64,000 nucleotides of DNA from Streptomyces caniscabiei (GCF_014930365.1 NZ_JABXWI010000019.1:1-64000); one strand, 5' to 3'; shown: positions 11,264-18,740, counted from the first letter of the stretch. A program made the numbers and translations. The notes: a model not told the origin generated them from the sequence alone.

Positions 11264-11353
11264 CACTGAACTTCTCTGCGACATATTTCTCGAAGTCGCG
11301 AACCATTTAATATACGCAGAAAAAACCCCCGAGCGCAATTGCTCGGGGGTTTT
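11264..11353 (+). ncRNA. Candidate small RNA of about 90 nt
   Basis: The segment between the promoter at 11229-11258 and the terminator at 11320-11353 is AT-richer than its surroundings and has no credible reading frame. TCTGCG (11275-11280) can pair with CGCAGA (11315-11320), while GCGAC (11278-11282) can instead pair with GTCGC (11295-11299), so two alternative folds exist. I do not recognise a known RNA family. An alternative is that it is only a divergent leader or a spurious transcript. Confidence 0.5.
11320..11353. terminator. Bidirectional intrinsic terminator
   Basis: A perfect 9-bp stem CCCCCGAGC / GCTCGGGGG with a 6-nt loop is preceded by six As (11320-11325) and followed by four Ts (11350-11353). 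It can stop the rightward small RNA and, on the other strand, the thioredoxin transcript whose stop codon is 23 bp away. Confidence 0.85.
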
Positions 11354-11375
11354 CTCGTCCCTGCTGCCGGAGATG

Positions 11376-11708
11376 TCAGAGCACGTCGTCCAGCTCCGCC
11401 AGCAGCCGCCGCTTCGGCCGCGCGCCGACCATGGCCTTCAGCGGCTCACCGCCCTTGAACACCATGAACGTCGGCATCGAGAGCACACGGTACGCGTTGG
11501 TGGTCTCCGGGTTGGTGTCCACGTCCAGCTGCACCACCTTCAGCCGCTCCCCCTCCTCCGCCGCGAGCGCGCTCAGCACCGGCCCCATCTGCCGGCACGG
11601 CGGGCACCAGTCGGCCGTGAACTCCACCAGCACCGGCAACTCGGCCCCGATCACCTCCGCCTCGAAGTCCGCGTCCGTCACCTCTGCCACACCCGCCGCC
11701 CTGATCAC
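11376..11708 (-). CDS. trxA: Thioredoxin
   Basis: A protein of about 110 residues with the thioredoxin fold and active site ADWCPPCRQMGP, the conserved cis-Pro in MPTFMVFKGG, and VDVDTNPETTNAYRV. The active-site dipeptide is PP rather than the classical GP, which usually shifts the redox potential. The GTG at 11708 overlaps the TGA of the MerR gene by 4 bp and has a GGGAGG ribosome site just upstream. The frame extends back to 11732, but only into the MerR gene. Coupling to a Cys-bearing MerR regulator suggests a thiol or metal stress function. The terminator at 11320-11353 ends the transcript. Confidence 0.9.
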   Translation of the reverse strand: MIRAAGVAEVTDADFEAEVIGAELPVLVEFTADWCPPCRQMGPVLSALAAEEGERLKVVQLDVDTNPETTNAYRVLSMPTFMVFKGGEPLKAMVGARPKRRLLAELDDVL

Positions 11709-12133
11709 AGCTCCCCGCCTCCCAGTTCGCACACGGGCTCCGGACCCCCCGGAGCCTCCGCCTCGGCCGCCAGCCGCGCCCGCGCCCGCTCGGCCCGCGC
11801 CAACTGCTCGCCGACCGACGCCCGCACCGCCGCCAACTCACCGATCAGCGCGTCGAGTTCGTCGAGCTTCCGCCGGTAGACCGCCAGCGACGCCGGGCAC
11901 GAGTCGCCCTCCGGGTGCCCGGCGCGCAGACACTCCACGAAGGGCCGGGTCTCCTCCAGGTCGAACCCGAAGTCCTGCAAGGTCCGGATCTGCCGCAGCA
12001 GTCTCAGATCCGCCTCGTCGTACGTCCGGTACCCGTTGCCCGTACGCCGCGCGGGCAACAGCCCCCGCGCCTCGTAGTACCGCAACGCCCGTGTCGTCGT
12101 CCCGGCCCGTTCGGCCAGCTCCCCGATGCGCAT
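11705..12133 (-). CDS. MerR-family regulator, cotranscribed with thioredoxin
   Basis: The 142-residue protein begins MRIGELAERAGTTTRALRYYE, a textbook MerR winged helix, followed by the dimer coiled coil (KLDELDALIGELAAVRASVG). Two cysteines, 11 residues apart in the effector region (ECLRAGHPEGDSCPAS), may sense thiol oxidants or a metal; this is inferred from position. The ATG at 12133 is chosen because the helix-turn-helix starts right there; the frame runs upstream to 12403 through a dispersed repeat. An inverted repeat 17 bp upstream (12150-12165) suits autoregulation of merR-trxA. Confidence 0.85.
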   Translation of the reverse strand: MRIGELAERAGTTTRALRYYEARGLLPARRTGNGYRTYDEADLRLLRQIRTLQDFGFDLEETRPFVECLRAGHPEGDSCPASLAVYRRKLDELDALIGELAAVRASVGEQLARAERARARLAAEAEAPGGPEPVCELGGGEL

Positions 12134-12149
12134 ACGAGGACGGTATTCC

Positions 12150-12165
12150 TTGACGCCGACGTCAA
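12150..12165 (-). promoter_or_regulatory. MerR-type operator/promoter candidate
   Basis: TTGACG and CGTCAA form 6-bp inverted arms around a 4-bp centre, 17 bp before the merR start. TTGACG can also serve as a -35 element, the arrangement expected for a MerR activator. No clean -10 is visible. Confidence 0.5.
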
Positions 12166-12179
12166 CGCCAACGCGCCCC

Positions 12180-12220
12180 GTCAGGGGCGCGGGGAACTGC
12201 GCGAGAAGCCCCACCGGCGG
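12180..12220. repeat. Dispersed intergenic repeat core (site 2)
   Basis: CAGGGGCGCGGGGAACTGCG, followed by CGAGAAGCCCCACCGG, matches the right half of site 1 (7298-7333) base for base. Here only one arm is present, with a short CGCCCCG/CGGGGCG-type pairing to the preceding bases. It lies between merR and dctA. Confidence 0.7.
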
Positions 12221-12243
12221 AGAGCGGACAGCGACGCGAAAAG

Positions 12244-12360
12244 CCGAGTGACCAGGTCTATAGGGGGAGGACCTGGCCACTCGGTGTACTTGGAGTTGTT
12301 CAGTTGTTCCGCCTGGTGTCCGTACGGCCGGGTCTACGGGGGAGGACCCGGCCGTACGGA
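12244..12360. terminator. Two tandem look-alike hairpins downstream of dctA
   Basis: Hairpin A (12244-12284) has 15-bp arms CCGAGTGACCAGGTC / GACCTGGCCACTCGG with one A/C mismatch. Hairpin B (12319-12360) has perfect 16-bp arms ending GGGTC / GACCC. Both carry nearly the same loop, TATAGGGGGAG against TACGGGGGAG. They lie 18-134 bp after the dctA stop (strand minus) and are a good candidate double terminator, although no T-tract is seen. The shared loop is unexplained. Confidence 0.65.
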
Positions 12361-12377
12361 GCTGTGGAGGCGGAGCA

Positions 12378-13763
12378 TCACGCCTTGGCGAGCTCCTTCT
12401 CACCCTCCGGCTCGGCGGGGGTGGCAGCCGGCGCAGCCGACCCGTGGCCGTCGTCCAGCAGCGTCGCCTCGTCGAACGGCGCCTGCCCGGCGAGGACCTG
12501 GCTCACCCGCTCCTTGTCGATCTCCTTGGTCCAGGTGCCGATGAGGACCGTGGCGACCGCGTTGCCCGCGAAGTTCGTCAGGGCGCGGGCCTCGCTCATG
12601 AAGCGGTCGATGCCGACGATGAGGCCGATGCCGTCCACCAGGGCCGGCTTGTGGGACTGGAGGCCGCCCGCGAGGGTCGCGAGACCGGCACCGGTGACAC
12701 CCGCCGCGCCCTTGGAGGCCACCAGCAGGAAGAGCAGCAGCGGGATCTGCTCCCCGACCGACATCGGCGTACCCATCGCGTCGGCGATGAACAGGGACGC
12801 CATGGTCATGTAGATCATGGTGCCGTCGAGGTTGAAGGAGTAGCCGGTCGGGACCGTGATGCCGACGACGGGCTTGCTGACACCCAGGTGCTCCATCTTC
12901 GCGATGAGGCGCGGCAGCGCCGACTCGGAGGAGGAGGTGGACAGGATCAGCAGGAACTCACGGCCCAGGTACTTGAAGAGCGTGAAGATGTTCATGCCTG
13001 CGACGACCCGCAGCAGCGCGCCGAGCACGATGAAGACGAAGAGGAAGCAGGTGACGTAGAAGCCGAGCATCAGGACGGCGAGGCTCTTGAGGGCGTCGAG
13101 GCCCGCGGAGCCGGTCACGGCCGCGATCGCGCCGAAGGCACCGATCGGGGCGGCCCACATCACCATCGCGAGGATGCGGAAGACCAGGCGCTGGATGTGC
13201 TCGACACCGCGCAGGATCGGCTGGCCGGAGTCACCCATGGCCTGGAGCGCGAAGCCGGCGAACAGGGCGACGAGAAGCGTCTGGAGGACCTCGCCGCCGG
13301 TGAAGGCGGAGACGATGGTCGTCGGGATGATGCCCAGCAGGAACTCGGTGGTGTCCTTGGCCTCGGCCGACACCTGCGCCTGACCGGTCTCCTTGATCGC
13401 GTCGGTGACCGCGAGGCCGGTGCCCGGCTCGACGATGTTGCCGACGACCAGGCCGATGCCGAGGGCGACCAGCGACATCACCGTGAAGTAGGCGAGGGCG
13501 ATACCGCCGACTGCGCCGACCTTCGCGGCCTTCCGTACGGAGCCGATGCCCAGCACGATCGTGCAGAAGATGATCGGCGAGATCATCATCTTGATCAGGT
13601 TCACGAACCCGGTGCCGATGGGCTTCAGCTCGACGGCGAAGTCGGGGGCGATGAGACCCACGGCGATGCCGAGGGCCACGGCCACGATCACGGCGATGTA
13701 CAGGTAGTGGGTGCGGTCCCGCTTGGCGGGAGCGGTAGGTGCCGTATGGGTGCTGCTGGCCAC
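12378..13763 (-). CDS. dctA: DctA, C4-dicarboxylate:cation symporter
   Basis: The 461-residue integral membrane protein belongs to the dicarboxylate/amino acid:cation symporter family (typical length 420-460) and probably imports succinate, fumarate and malate. Helix TM1 is YLYIAVIVAVALGIAVGLIA. Family hallmarks are MMISPIIFCTIVLGI, the Ser-rich hairpin LSTSSSESALPRLI, and GYSFNLDGTMIYMTMASLF, the ion and substrate site. The GTG at 13763 has AGGAGGG 5 nt upstream. The neighbouring CitA/CitB-type system at 14231-16704 is the likely inducer. The 5' region contains the hairpin array described at 13833-14119. Confidence 0.92.
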   Translation of the reverse strand: MASSTHTAPTAPAKRDRTHYLYIAVIVAVALGIAVGLIAPDFAVELKPIGTGFVNLIKMMISPIIFCTIVLGIGSVRKAAKVGAVGGIALAYFTVMSLVALGIGLVVGNIVEPGTGLAVTDAIKETGQAQVSAEAKDTTEFLLGIIPTTIVSAFTGGEVLQTLLVALFAGFALQAMGDSGQPILRGVEHIQRLVFRILAMVMWAAPIGAFGAIAAVTGSAGLDALKSLAVLMLGFYVTCFLFVFIVLGALLRVVAGMNIFTLFKYLGREFLLILSTSSSESALPRLIAKMEHLGVSKPVVGITVPTGYSFNLDGTMIYMTMASLFIADAMGTPMSVGEQIPLLLFLLVASKGAAGVTGAGLATLAGGLQSHKPALVDGIGLIVGIDRFMSEARALTNFAGNAVATVLIGTWTKEIDKERVSQVLAGQAPFDEATLLDDGHGSAAPAATPAEPEGEKELAKA

Positions 13764-14230
13764 GGCTGCCCTCCTCGTCGACGACGTCGTCGGCTCGCTG
13801 TTCCGGCGTGCGGCTCACGTCCGGGGGAATGCGGGAGTCGGTCTCCCTGGGGTGGGAACCGGCGGGTTCCCGGGTGGGAGACCGGCTCCCGGGGTCGGGA
13901 GCCGGCGGGCTCCCGGAGCCGGCAGCTGGGGGACTTCCGGCGGCGGTGGGAGCGGGGCTCCCGTGGGGTGTGGGAGCCGGGGCTCCCGGCGGTGGAAGCC
14001 GGCGGGCTTCCGGGGCCGGAGGCCGAGGCCTCCGGTGGGAGCTGGGGGGCTCCCGGGGGTGGGAGTCGGGCTCCCGGCGGCTCGGGTTGTGGGGTCCCGG
14101 GGGCGGGAGTCGTACTCCCTGTCGGTGTCCGTGCTGGACGAGTCGATGCAGTGACTATGTCCCTCCCTGTGAGGGCGGTCACCCTTCCGTTCATTTAGTT
14201 CACGCCAACCCGTACGTGCAGACTGTTGCC
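13764..14230. other. Divergent control region between dctA and the sensor kinase
   Basis: This 467-bp gap holds the hairpin array (13833-14119) and a less G+C-rich stretch at 14150-14229. The latter includes a repeated TTCATTTAGTTCA pair near 14189-14202, which could be a response-regulator site. I could not place a convincing promoter for either gene. No credible gene is present. Confidence 0.6.
13833..14119. repeat. Array of about 11 short hairpins, period about 22 bp, with compensating arms
   Basis: Inverted repeats of the form GGGAGC-n-GCTCCC follow one another at 13833, 13854, 13876, 13897, 13948, 13972, 13994, 14016, 14037, 14061 and 14105, with degenerate units near 13915 and 14084. 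Arms differ between units but stay paired: GGGAACC/GGTTCCC at 13854-13871, GGAAGCC/GGCTTCC at 13994-14011, GGAGGCC/GGCCTCC inside 14016-14035, and GGGAGT/ACTCCC at 14105-14119. The array fills the gap between the divergent dctA (start 13763) and the sensor kinase (start 14231). No protein of known type is encoded here. Confidence 0.8.
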
Positions 14231-16018
14231 ATGCGCGTCCCGCACCGCCTCCGCCCCCGCAGCCTGGCCGGTCAGCTCTTCGCCGTGCAGGCGGTGCTGA
14301 TCGCGGCCGTCGTGGCCGGATACGCACTGTTCACCTACGTCAGCGACCGCTCCCAGGCGGAGGAGGCGGGGCGCCGTCAGGCCATGGCCGTGGCGGCCAC
14401 GGTGGCGGACGCCCCCTCGGTGCGGGCGGCGATCCACACGTCCGATCCGACCGAGCGGCTCCAGCCGTACGCCACGGCGGTGCAGCAGCACGCCGGCGTC
14501 GACTTCGTCACGATCATGACCCGTGACGGCATCCGCTGGACGCACCCCGACCCCGACCGGATAGGCGAGCACTTCCTCGGCCACATCGAGAAGCCGCAGA
14601 ACGGCGAGTCCTTCACCGAGACCTACACCGGCACCCTCGGCCCGTCGGTCCGCGCGGTCACCCCGATCATGGAGAACGGCGAGGTCATCGGCCTGGTCAG
14701 CGCCGGCATCCGGGTCCAGGCGATCAGCGACCGCGTCCAGGACCAGCTCACGGCCCTGGTCGGCGTGGCCGTCGGCGCGCTCGCCCTCGGCGGCATCGGC
14801 ACCTATATCGTCAACGCCCGCCTGCGCCGCCACACCCACAACATGAACGCCTCCGAGCTCAGCAACATGCACGACTACCACCAGGCCGCCCTGCACGCCG
14901 TGCGCGAGGGCCTGCTGATGCTCGACGGCCAGTACCGGGTGGCCCTCATCAACGACGGGGCGCGGGAGCTGCTGGGGGTGACGGACGAGGCGGTCGGCCG
15001 TTCGGTGGCGGAGCTGGGGCTGCCCGCGCCGCTGACGGGCGCCCTGCTCTCCTCCGAGCCCCGGGTGGACGAGGTGCTCCTCACCGCCGAACGGGTGCTG
15101 GTGGTGAACACCTCTCCGGTCTCGGGCGGCCAGCGCCGGGGCGCGGTGGTCACCCTGCGCGACGTGACCGAGTTGCAGTCCCTCACGGGCGAGCTGGACT
15201 CCGAACGGGGCTTCACCCAGGCGCTGCGTTCCCAGGCGCACGAGGCCGCCAACCGCCTCCACACGGTCGTCTCGCTCATCGAGCTGGGCCGCTCGGACGA
15301 GGCGATCGACTTCGCGACGGCGGAGCTGGAGCTGGCGCAGGCGCTGACGGACCAGGTCGTGGCGGCGGTCAGCGAACCGGTGCTCGCCGCGCTGCTGCTG
15401 GGCAAGGCCGCGCAGGCGAACGAGCGGGGCGTCGAGCTGGTGGTCTCCGAGGACAGCCGCATCGACGACGGCCTCCTCCCGGAGTCCCTCCCGGCCCGTG
15501 ACCTGGTCACGGTCCTGGGCAACCTGATCGACAACGCGGTGGACGCGGCGCAGGGCTCGATGGGGGCGAGGGTGACGGTGACGGCGTACACGGATGAAGC
15601 GGGCGAGCCCGCCGAGACGGACGGGACGGACTGGACGAGCGAGGCGGGCGGGGCAGGTGCGACCGCCGAGGTGACGGAGGGCGGCTCGGACACCTCCGTC
15701 CTGGTGCTGCGCGTCGCCGACACCGGCGCCGGCGTGGACCCCGCCCTCGCGGAGGCCGTCTTCGAACGCGGCTTCTCGACGAAACCCTCCGGCCCCGGCG
15801 GCCGCGGCCTCGGGCTGGCCCTCGTGCGGCAGACGGCGCGCCGGCACGGGGGCACGCTGACGGTGTCGCAGGCACCCGGCGGCGGGGCCCAGTTCGAGGT
15901 ACGGCTGCCGCTGGGCACCAGCGGTACGCACCGGACGGGGCAGGCCGTACCGGCCGCACCGACCGCACATGCTGTCCAGGCCCCCCGGGCCACTGTGGCT
16001 GGAGGCGACGACGTATGA
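14231..16018 (+). CDS. CitA/DcuS-type sensor histidine kinase
   Basis: The 595-residue membrane kinase probably senses C4-dicarboxylates or citrate. TM1 is about residues 15-38, an extracytoplasmic PAS/sCache domain runs to about 170, and TM2 (VGVAVGALALGGIGTYIV) follows. A cytoplasmic PAS domain (ALHAVREGLLMLDGQYRVALIN) precedes the phospho-acceptor His in RSQAHEAANRLHTVVSLIE, the form typical of CitA/DcuS. The ATPase has LGNLIDNAVDA, DTGAGVD and GGRGLGLALV. An insertion rich in Glu, Thr and Gly lies near the ATP lid. The ATG at 14231 begins a clean membrane anchor; an upstream open frame to 13739 reads through the hairpin array and is rejected. The stop overlaps the regulator start (ATGA). 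Confidence 0.9.
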   Translation: MRVPHRLRPRSLAGQLFAVQAVLIAAVVAGYALFTYVSDRSQAEEAGRRQAMAVAATVADAPSVRAAIHTSDPTERLQPYATAVQQHAGVDFVTIMTRDGIRWTHPDPDRIGEHFLGHIEKPQNGESFTETYTGTLGPSVRAVTPIMENGEVIGLVSAGIRVQAISDRVQDQLTALVGVAVGALALGGIGTYIVNARLRRHTHNMNASELSNMHDYHQAALHAVREGLLMLDGQYRVALINDGARELLGVTDEAVGRSVAELGLPAPLTGALLSSEPRVDEVLLTAERVLVVNTSPVSGGQRRGAVVTLRDVTELQSLTGELDSERGFTQALRSQAHEAANRLHTVVSLIELGRSDEAIDFATAELELAQALTDQVVAAVSEPVLAALLLGKAAQANERGVELVVSEDSRIDDGLLPESLPARDLVTVLGNLIDNAVDAAQGSMGARVTVTAYTDEAGEPAETDGTDWTSEAGGAGATAEVTEGGSDTSVLVLRVADTGAGVDPALAEAVFERGFSTKPSGPGGRGLGLALVRQTARRHGGTLTVSQAPGGGAQFEVRLPLGTSGTHRTGQAVPAAPTAHAVQAPRATVAGGDDV

Positions 16019-16704
16019 CGCAGGCCGGGTCCGACCCCATCAGAGTCCTGGTCGTCGAGGACGACCCCGTTGCCGCCGACGCGCACATGATGTACGTCGG
16101 CCGTGTCCCCGGCTTCACCGCGGTCGGCAAGGCGCACACGGGCGCGGAGGCGCGGCGCGCGCTGGACCGTATGCCGGTGGACCTGCTGCTGCTGGACCTC
16201 CACCTGCCGGACGTGCACGGTCTGCAGCTGGCCCGTTCCCTCCGCGCGGCCGGCTACCACGCGGACGTGATAGCGGTGACGTCGGCGCGGGACCTGACGG
16301 TGGTCCGGGAGGGCGTCTCGCTGGGCGTGGTCCAGTACGTCCTCAAACCCTTCACGTTCGCAACCCTCCGTGACCGTCTCGTCCGCTACGCCGAGTTCCA
16401 CGCGGCGGCGGGCGAGGCCAGCGGCCAGGACGAGGTGGACCGGGCGCTGGCGACCCTGCGGGCCCCCGGCCCGGCGGCGCTGCCGAAAGGGCTGAGCGCC
16501 CCGACGCTGGAGCGGGTGACGGTGGCCCTGCGGGACTCGGGCGAGGGCCTGACGGCGGCCGGGGTGGCGGAGGCGGTCGGCATCTCACGCATCACGGCCC
16601 GACGCTATCTGGAGCACCTGGTCGACGCGGGCCGAGCGGCACGCAGCCCGCAGTACGGTCAGGTGGGACGGCCGGAACTGCAGTACCGATGGGTGAAGGG
16701 GTAG
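16015..16704 (+). CDS. CitB/DcuR-type response regulator
   Basis: The 229-residue partner of the kinase has a receiver domain with acidic pocket VEDD, the phospho-acceptor in LLLLDLHLPD, the Thr/Ser switch in AVTSARD and Lys in VLKPF. The C-terminal half (GLTAAGVAEAVGISRITARRYLEHLV) is the helix-turn-helix of the CitB class. It is translationally coupled to the kinase. By family and position it most likely activates dctA across the 467-bp divergent region. Confidence 0.9.
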   Translation: MTQAGSDPIRVLVVEDDPVAADAHMMYVGRVPGFTAVGKAHTGAEARRALDRMPVDLLLLDLHLPDVHGLQLARSLRAAGYHADVIAVTSARDLTVVREGVSLGVVQYVLKPFTFATLRDRLVRYAEFHAAAGEASGQDEVDRALATLRAPGPAALPKGLSAPTLERVTVALRDSGEGLTAAGVAEAVGISRITARRYLEHLVDAGRAARSPQYGQVGRPELQYRWVKG

Positions 16705-16713
16705 TAGAGGGGA

Positions 16714-16823
16714 CGGGGTCAGCCCGGAGGCACCGGGCGCACGAAGGGGCCGGGGTCGGTCGGGAGCACCGGGCGCGCGGAGGAGCCGGGGTCAGCCGGC
16801 CGCACCCGGCGCGCGAAAGGGCG
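16714..16823. repeat. Three tandem copies of a 36-37 bp unit overlapping a gene end
   Basis: Units at 16714-16750, 16751-16786 and 16787-16823 all start CGGGGTC, contain CACC(C)GGCGC and end in a purine-rich run. The third copy is the last few codons and stop of the gene at 16792-17151, so the other two look like duplicated gene-end segments. Confidence 0.6.
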
Positions 16824-17151
16824 CGGCGTGGGCGACGACCTGCATGCCGAGCCCGACGATCGTGAGGGCCTCGGCGGCGGAGAGCACGACGAGTCCGGTG
16901 CTGGTCCGCCCGCTCACCCAGTACACCAGCAGCCCGGCGAACGGGACGACGCAGAAGGCCGGCAGATCGATCCCGCACTGGATGAGCTTGCGGGAGCGCC
17001 TGCGCGCATCGGCCCGGTGTGCGACTTCCCAGTCGAAAACTCTCTCCGCCCCGGCGAGCCGGGCCGGCCGCAGCCCGAGATCGCCCCGCATGGCCGGCTG
17101 CTTCGCCTGCGCCGAGGCGGCGATGACGGCGGCGAGCACGGTGAGGGGCAC
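16792..17151 (-). CDS. Small putative membrane protein, unknown function
   Basis: A protein of about 119 residues with two clear hydrophobic segments (IDLPAFCVVPFAGLLVYWVSG and LVVLSAAEALTIVGLGMQVV) and a shorter hydrophobic start (MPLTVLAAVIAASAQ). Between them lies a basic stretch (HRADARRRSRKLI). No family recognised. The GTG at 17151 is the only start seen and has no strong ribosome site, so the N-terminus is uncertain. It stands alone between the dicarboxylate regulator and the sugar transporter. The stop codon lies in a three-copy tandem repeat. Codon bias supports the frame. Confidence 0.55.
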   Translation of the reverse strand: MPLTVLAAVIAASAQAKQPAMRGDLGLRPARLAGAERVFDWEVAHRADARRRSRKLIQCGIDLPAFCVVPFAGLLVYWVSGRTSTGLVVLSAAEALTIVGLGMQVVAHAAPFRAPGAAG

Positions 17152-17232
17152 ATGGAGAAGACACCCCTGCCCCTGTCCCGGCGCCGACGAAGCCTCTGCT
17201 CAAGCGCCTTGAGGGGATCCGGTGCAGACGCA

Positions 17233-17261
17233 TTGACCTGACTAGACCACTCCCCTTACCG
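17233..17261 (+). promoter_or_regulatory. Candidate promoter with a DasR/GntR-like operator
   Basis: ACCTGACTAGACCACT (17236-17251) matches 13 of 16 positions of the DasR-type site ACTGGTCTAGACCACT, with a perfect right half (TAGACCA). It overlaps a TTGACC that could be a -35, with a weak TTACCG at -10. It lies 64 bp upstream of the solute-binding protein start, so control of the transporter by a GntR-family sugar regulator is plausible. Confidence 0.4.
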
Positions 17262-17314
17262 TCACCGGGCACCACCCAAGGCCACAGCGACGTAGCCAGC
17301 AGGAGGTCGTGCTC

Positions 17315-18730
17315 GTGCGCCCCACCGCACCCAGTTCCCGCCGATCCCCCCTCCGTCTCCTCCTCACCGCCGCCCTCGCGGTCACCGCGCCGGGCGTGCT
17401 CGCCGCCTGCGGCAGCGGCTCCGGCAGCGACCCGGACACGGTGGAGGTCTCCTACAAGCAGTCCACGGACAACCAGGTCCGGGTGATGGACACCTTCCTC
17501 GCCGACGTGAAGAAGCAGTTCGAGAAGGCGCACCCTGGCAAGAAGGTGAAACTCGTCCCGATCAAGGCCCCGGACTCGGAGTACTACACCAAGGTGCAGC
17601 AGATGCTGCGCTCACCGAAGACGGCACCGGATCTGGTCTACGAGGACACGTTCCTCATCAACTCGGACATCACCAGCGGCTATCTGAAGCCCCTGGACGA
17701 CTACCTGGCCGGCTGGAAGGACTGGGACCAGTTCATCGACACGGCCAAGACCGCGGCGAAGGCCGAGGACGGAAAGACGTACGGAATTCCCGATGGCACG
17801 GACACCCGCGGCCTCTGGTTCGACAAGGCGATCTTCGCGAAGGCGGGCCTGCCGGCGGACTGGCAGCCGAAGACGTGGGCTGACGTGCTCGACGCGGCCC
17901 GCGCCATCAAGCGGAAGGTCCCGGACGTCATCCCGCTGAACGTCTACACGGGCAAACCGGCCGGTGAGGCCGCGACCATGCAGGGCTTCGAGATGCTGCT
18001 CTACGGCACGGAGGGCGCGACGGCGGCCGGCGCGACCGACCCGCTGTACGACGAGAAGTCGAAGAAATGGAAGGCGGGCACCCAGGGCTTCAAGGACGCC
18101 CTCACCTTCGTGGAGACGGTCTACCAGGAGAAACTGGGCCCGGAGGTCTCCGACGCCCTCGACCCCAACATCTCCACCCGGGTTCGCGGCGAACTCCTCC
18201 CCGAGGGGAAACTCGGCATCAACCTGGACGGCTCCTGGCTCCCCCAGGACTGGCTGCCCGGCAGCGGTCATGAATGGCCGGAGTGGTCGGAGAAACTGGG
18301 CCTCGCCGCCATGCCGACCCAGAACGGCCAGTCGCCCGGCAAGGTGAGCATGTCCGGCGGCTGGACCTGGGCCATTCCCGAAAAGGCCGGAAACCCCGAC
18401 CTCGCCTTCGAGTTCATCAAGACGATGCAGTCGAAGGCGAACGCCCAGAAGTGGTACATCGCCAATTCGGGAATCGCCGTCCGCAAGGACGTGGCCGCCG
18501 ACCCGGCCTATGTGAAGGCGCAGCCCGGCATCAAGTTCTTCACCGATCTGGTGTCGAGCACGCACTACCGCCCGGCGTATCCGGCGTATCCGAAGGTCTC
18601 CACGGCCATCCAGGAGGCGATGGAATCCGTGACGACCGGCGACGCCTCGGTGGCGGAGGCGGCGAAGAGCTACGACGAGGAGCTGAGGACGGCGACGGAC
18701 GACCAGGTGGTCGAGGGGACGGAAGAATGA
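17315..18730 (+). CDS. Carbohydrate ABC transporter solute-binding lipoprotein
   Basis: A protein of about 471 residues with a basic N-terminus, a hydrophobic signal segment and a lipobox ending VLAAC (Cys32), so it is a membrane-anchored receptor outside the cell. The rest matches the extracellular sugar-binding family: FEKAHPGKKVKLVPI, DLVYEDTFLINSD, PDGTDTRGLWFDK and SGGWTWAIPEKA. AGGAGG at 17301-17306 is 8 nt from the GTG at 17315 but only 2 nt from the GTG at 17309, so 17315 is preferred. The two permeases follow at once. The sugar cannot be read from the sequence. Confidence 0.9.
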   Translation: MRPTAPSSRRSPLRLLLTAALAVTAPGVLAACGSGSGSDPDTVEVSYKQSTDNQVRVMDTFLADVKKQFEKAHPGKKVKLVPIKAPDSEYYTKVQQMLRSPKTAPDLVYEDTFLINSDITSGYLKPLDDYLAGWKDWDQFIDTAKTAAKAEDGKTYGIPDGTDTRGLWFDKAIFAKAGLPADWQPKTWADVLDAARAIKRKVPDVIPLNVYTGKPAGEAATMQGFEMLLYGTEGATAAGATDPLYDEKSKKWKAGTQGFKDALTFVETVYQEKLGPEVSDALDPNISTRVRGELLPEGKLGINLDGSWLPQDWLPGSGHEWPEWSEKLGLAAMPTQNGQSPGKVSMSGGWTWAIPEKAGNPDLAFEFIKTMQSKANAQKWYIANSGIAVRKDVAADPAYVKAQPGIKFFTDLVSSTHYRPAYPAYPKVSTAIQEAMESVTTGDASVAEAAKSYDEELRTATDDQVVEGTEE

Positions 18731-18740
18731 GCCCCCGCGC

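Noticed and set aside
11326-11349. Palindrome near helD considered as a rifamycin-associated element
   Set aside because: It has A6/T4 flanks of a terminator and does not resemble that element as I recall it.
13833-14119. Hairpin array considered as a CRISPR array
   Set aside because: Units are palindromic and contiguous with no spacers of constant length and no cas genes nearby.
13739-14230. In-frame 164-codon extension of the sensor kinase through the hairpin array
   Set aside because: It would place a Gly/Pro/Arg-rich segment before a normal membrane anchor; ATG 14231 gives the family start.
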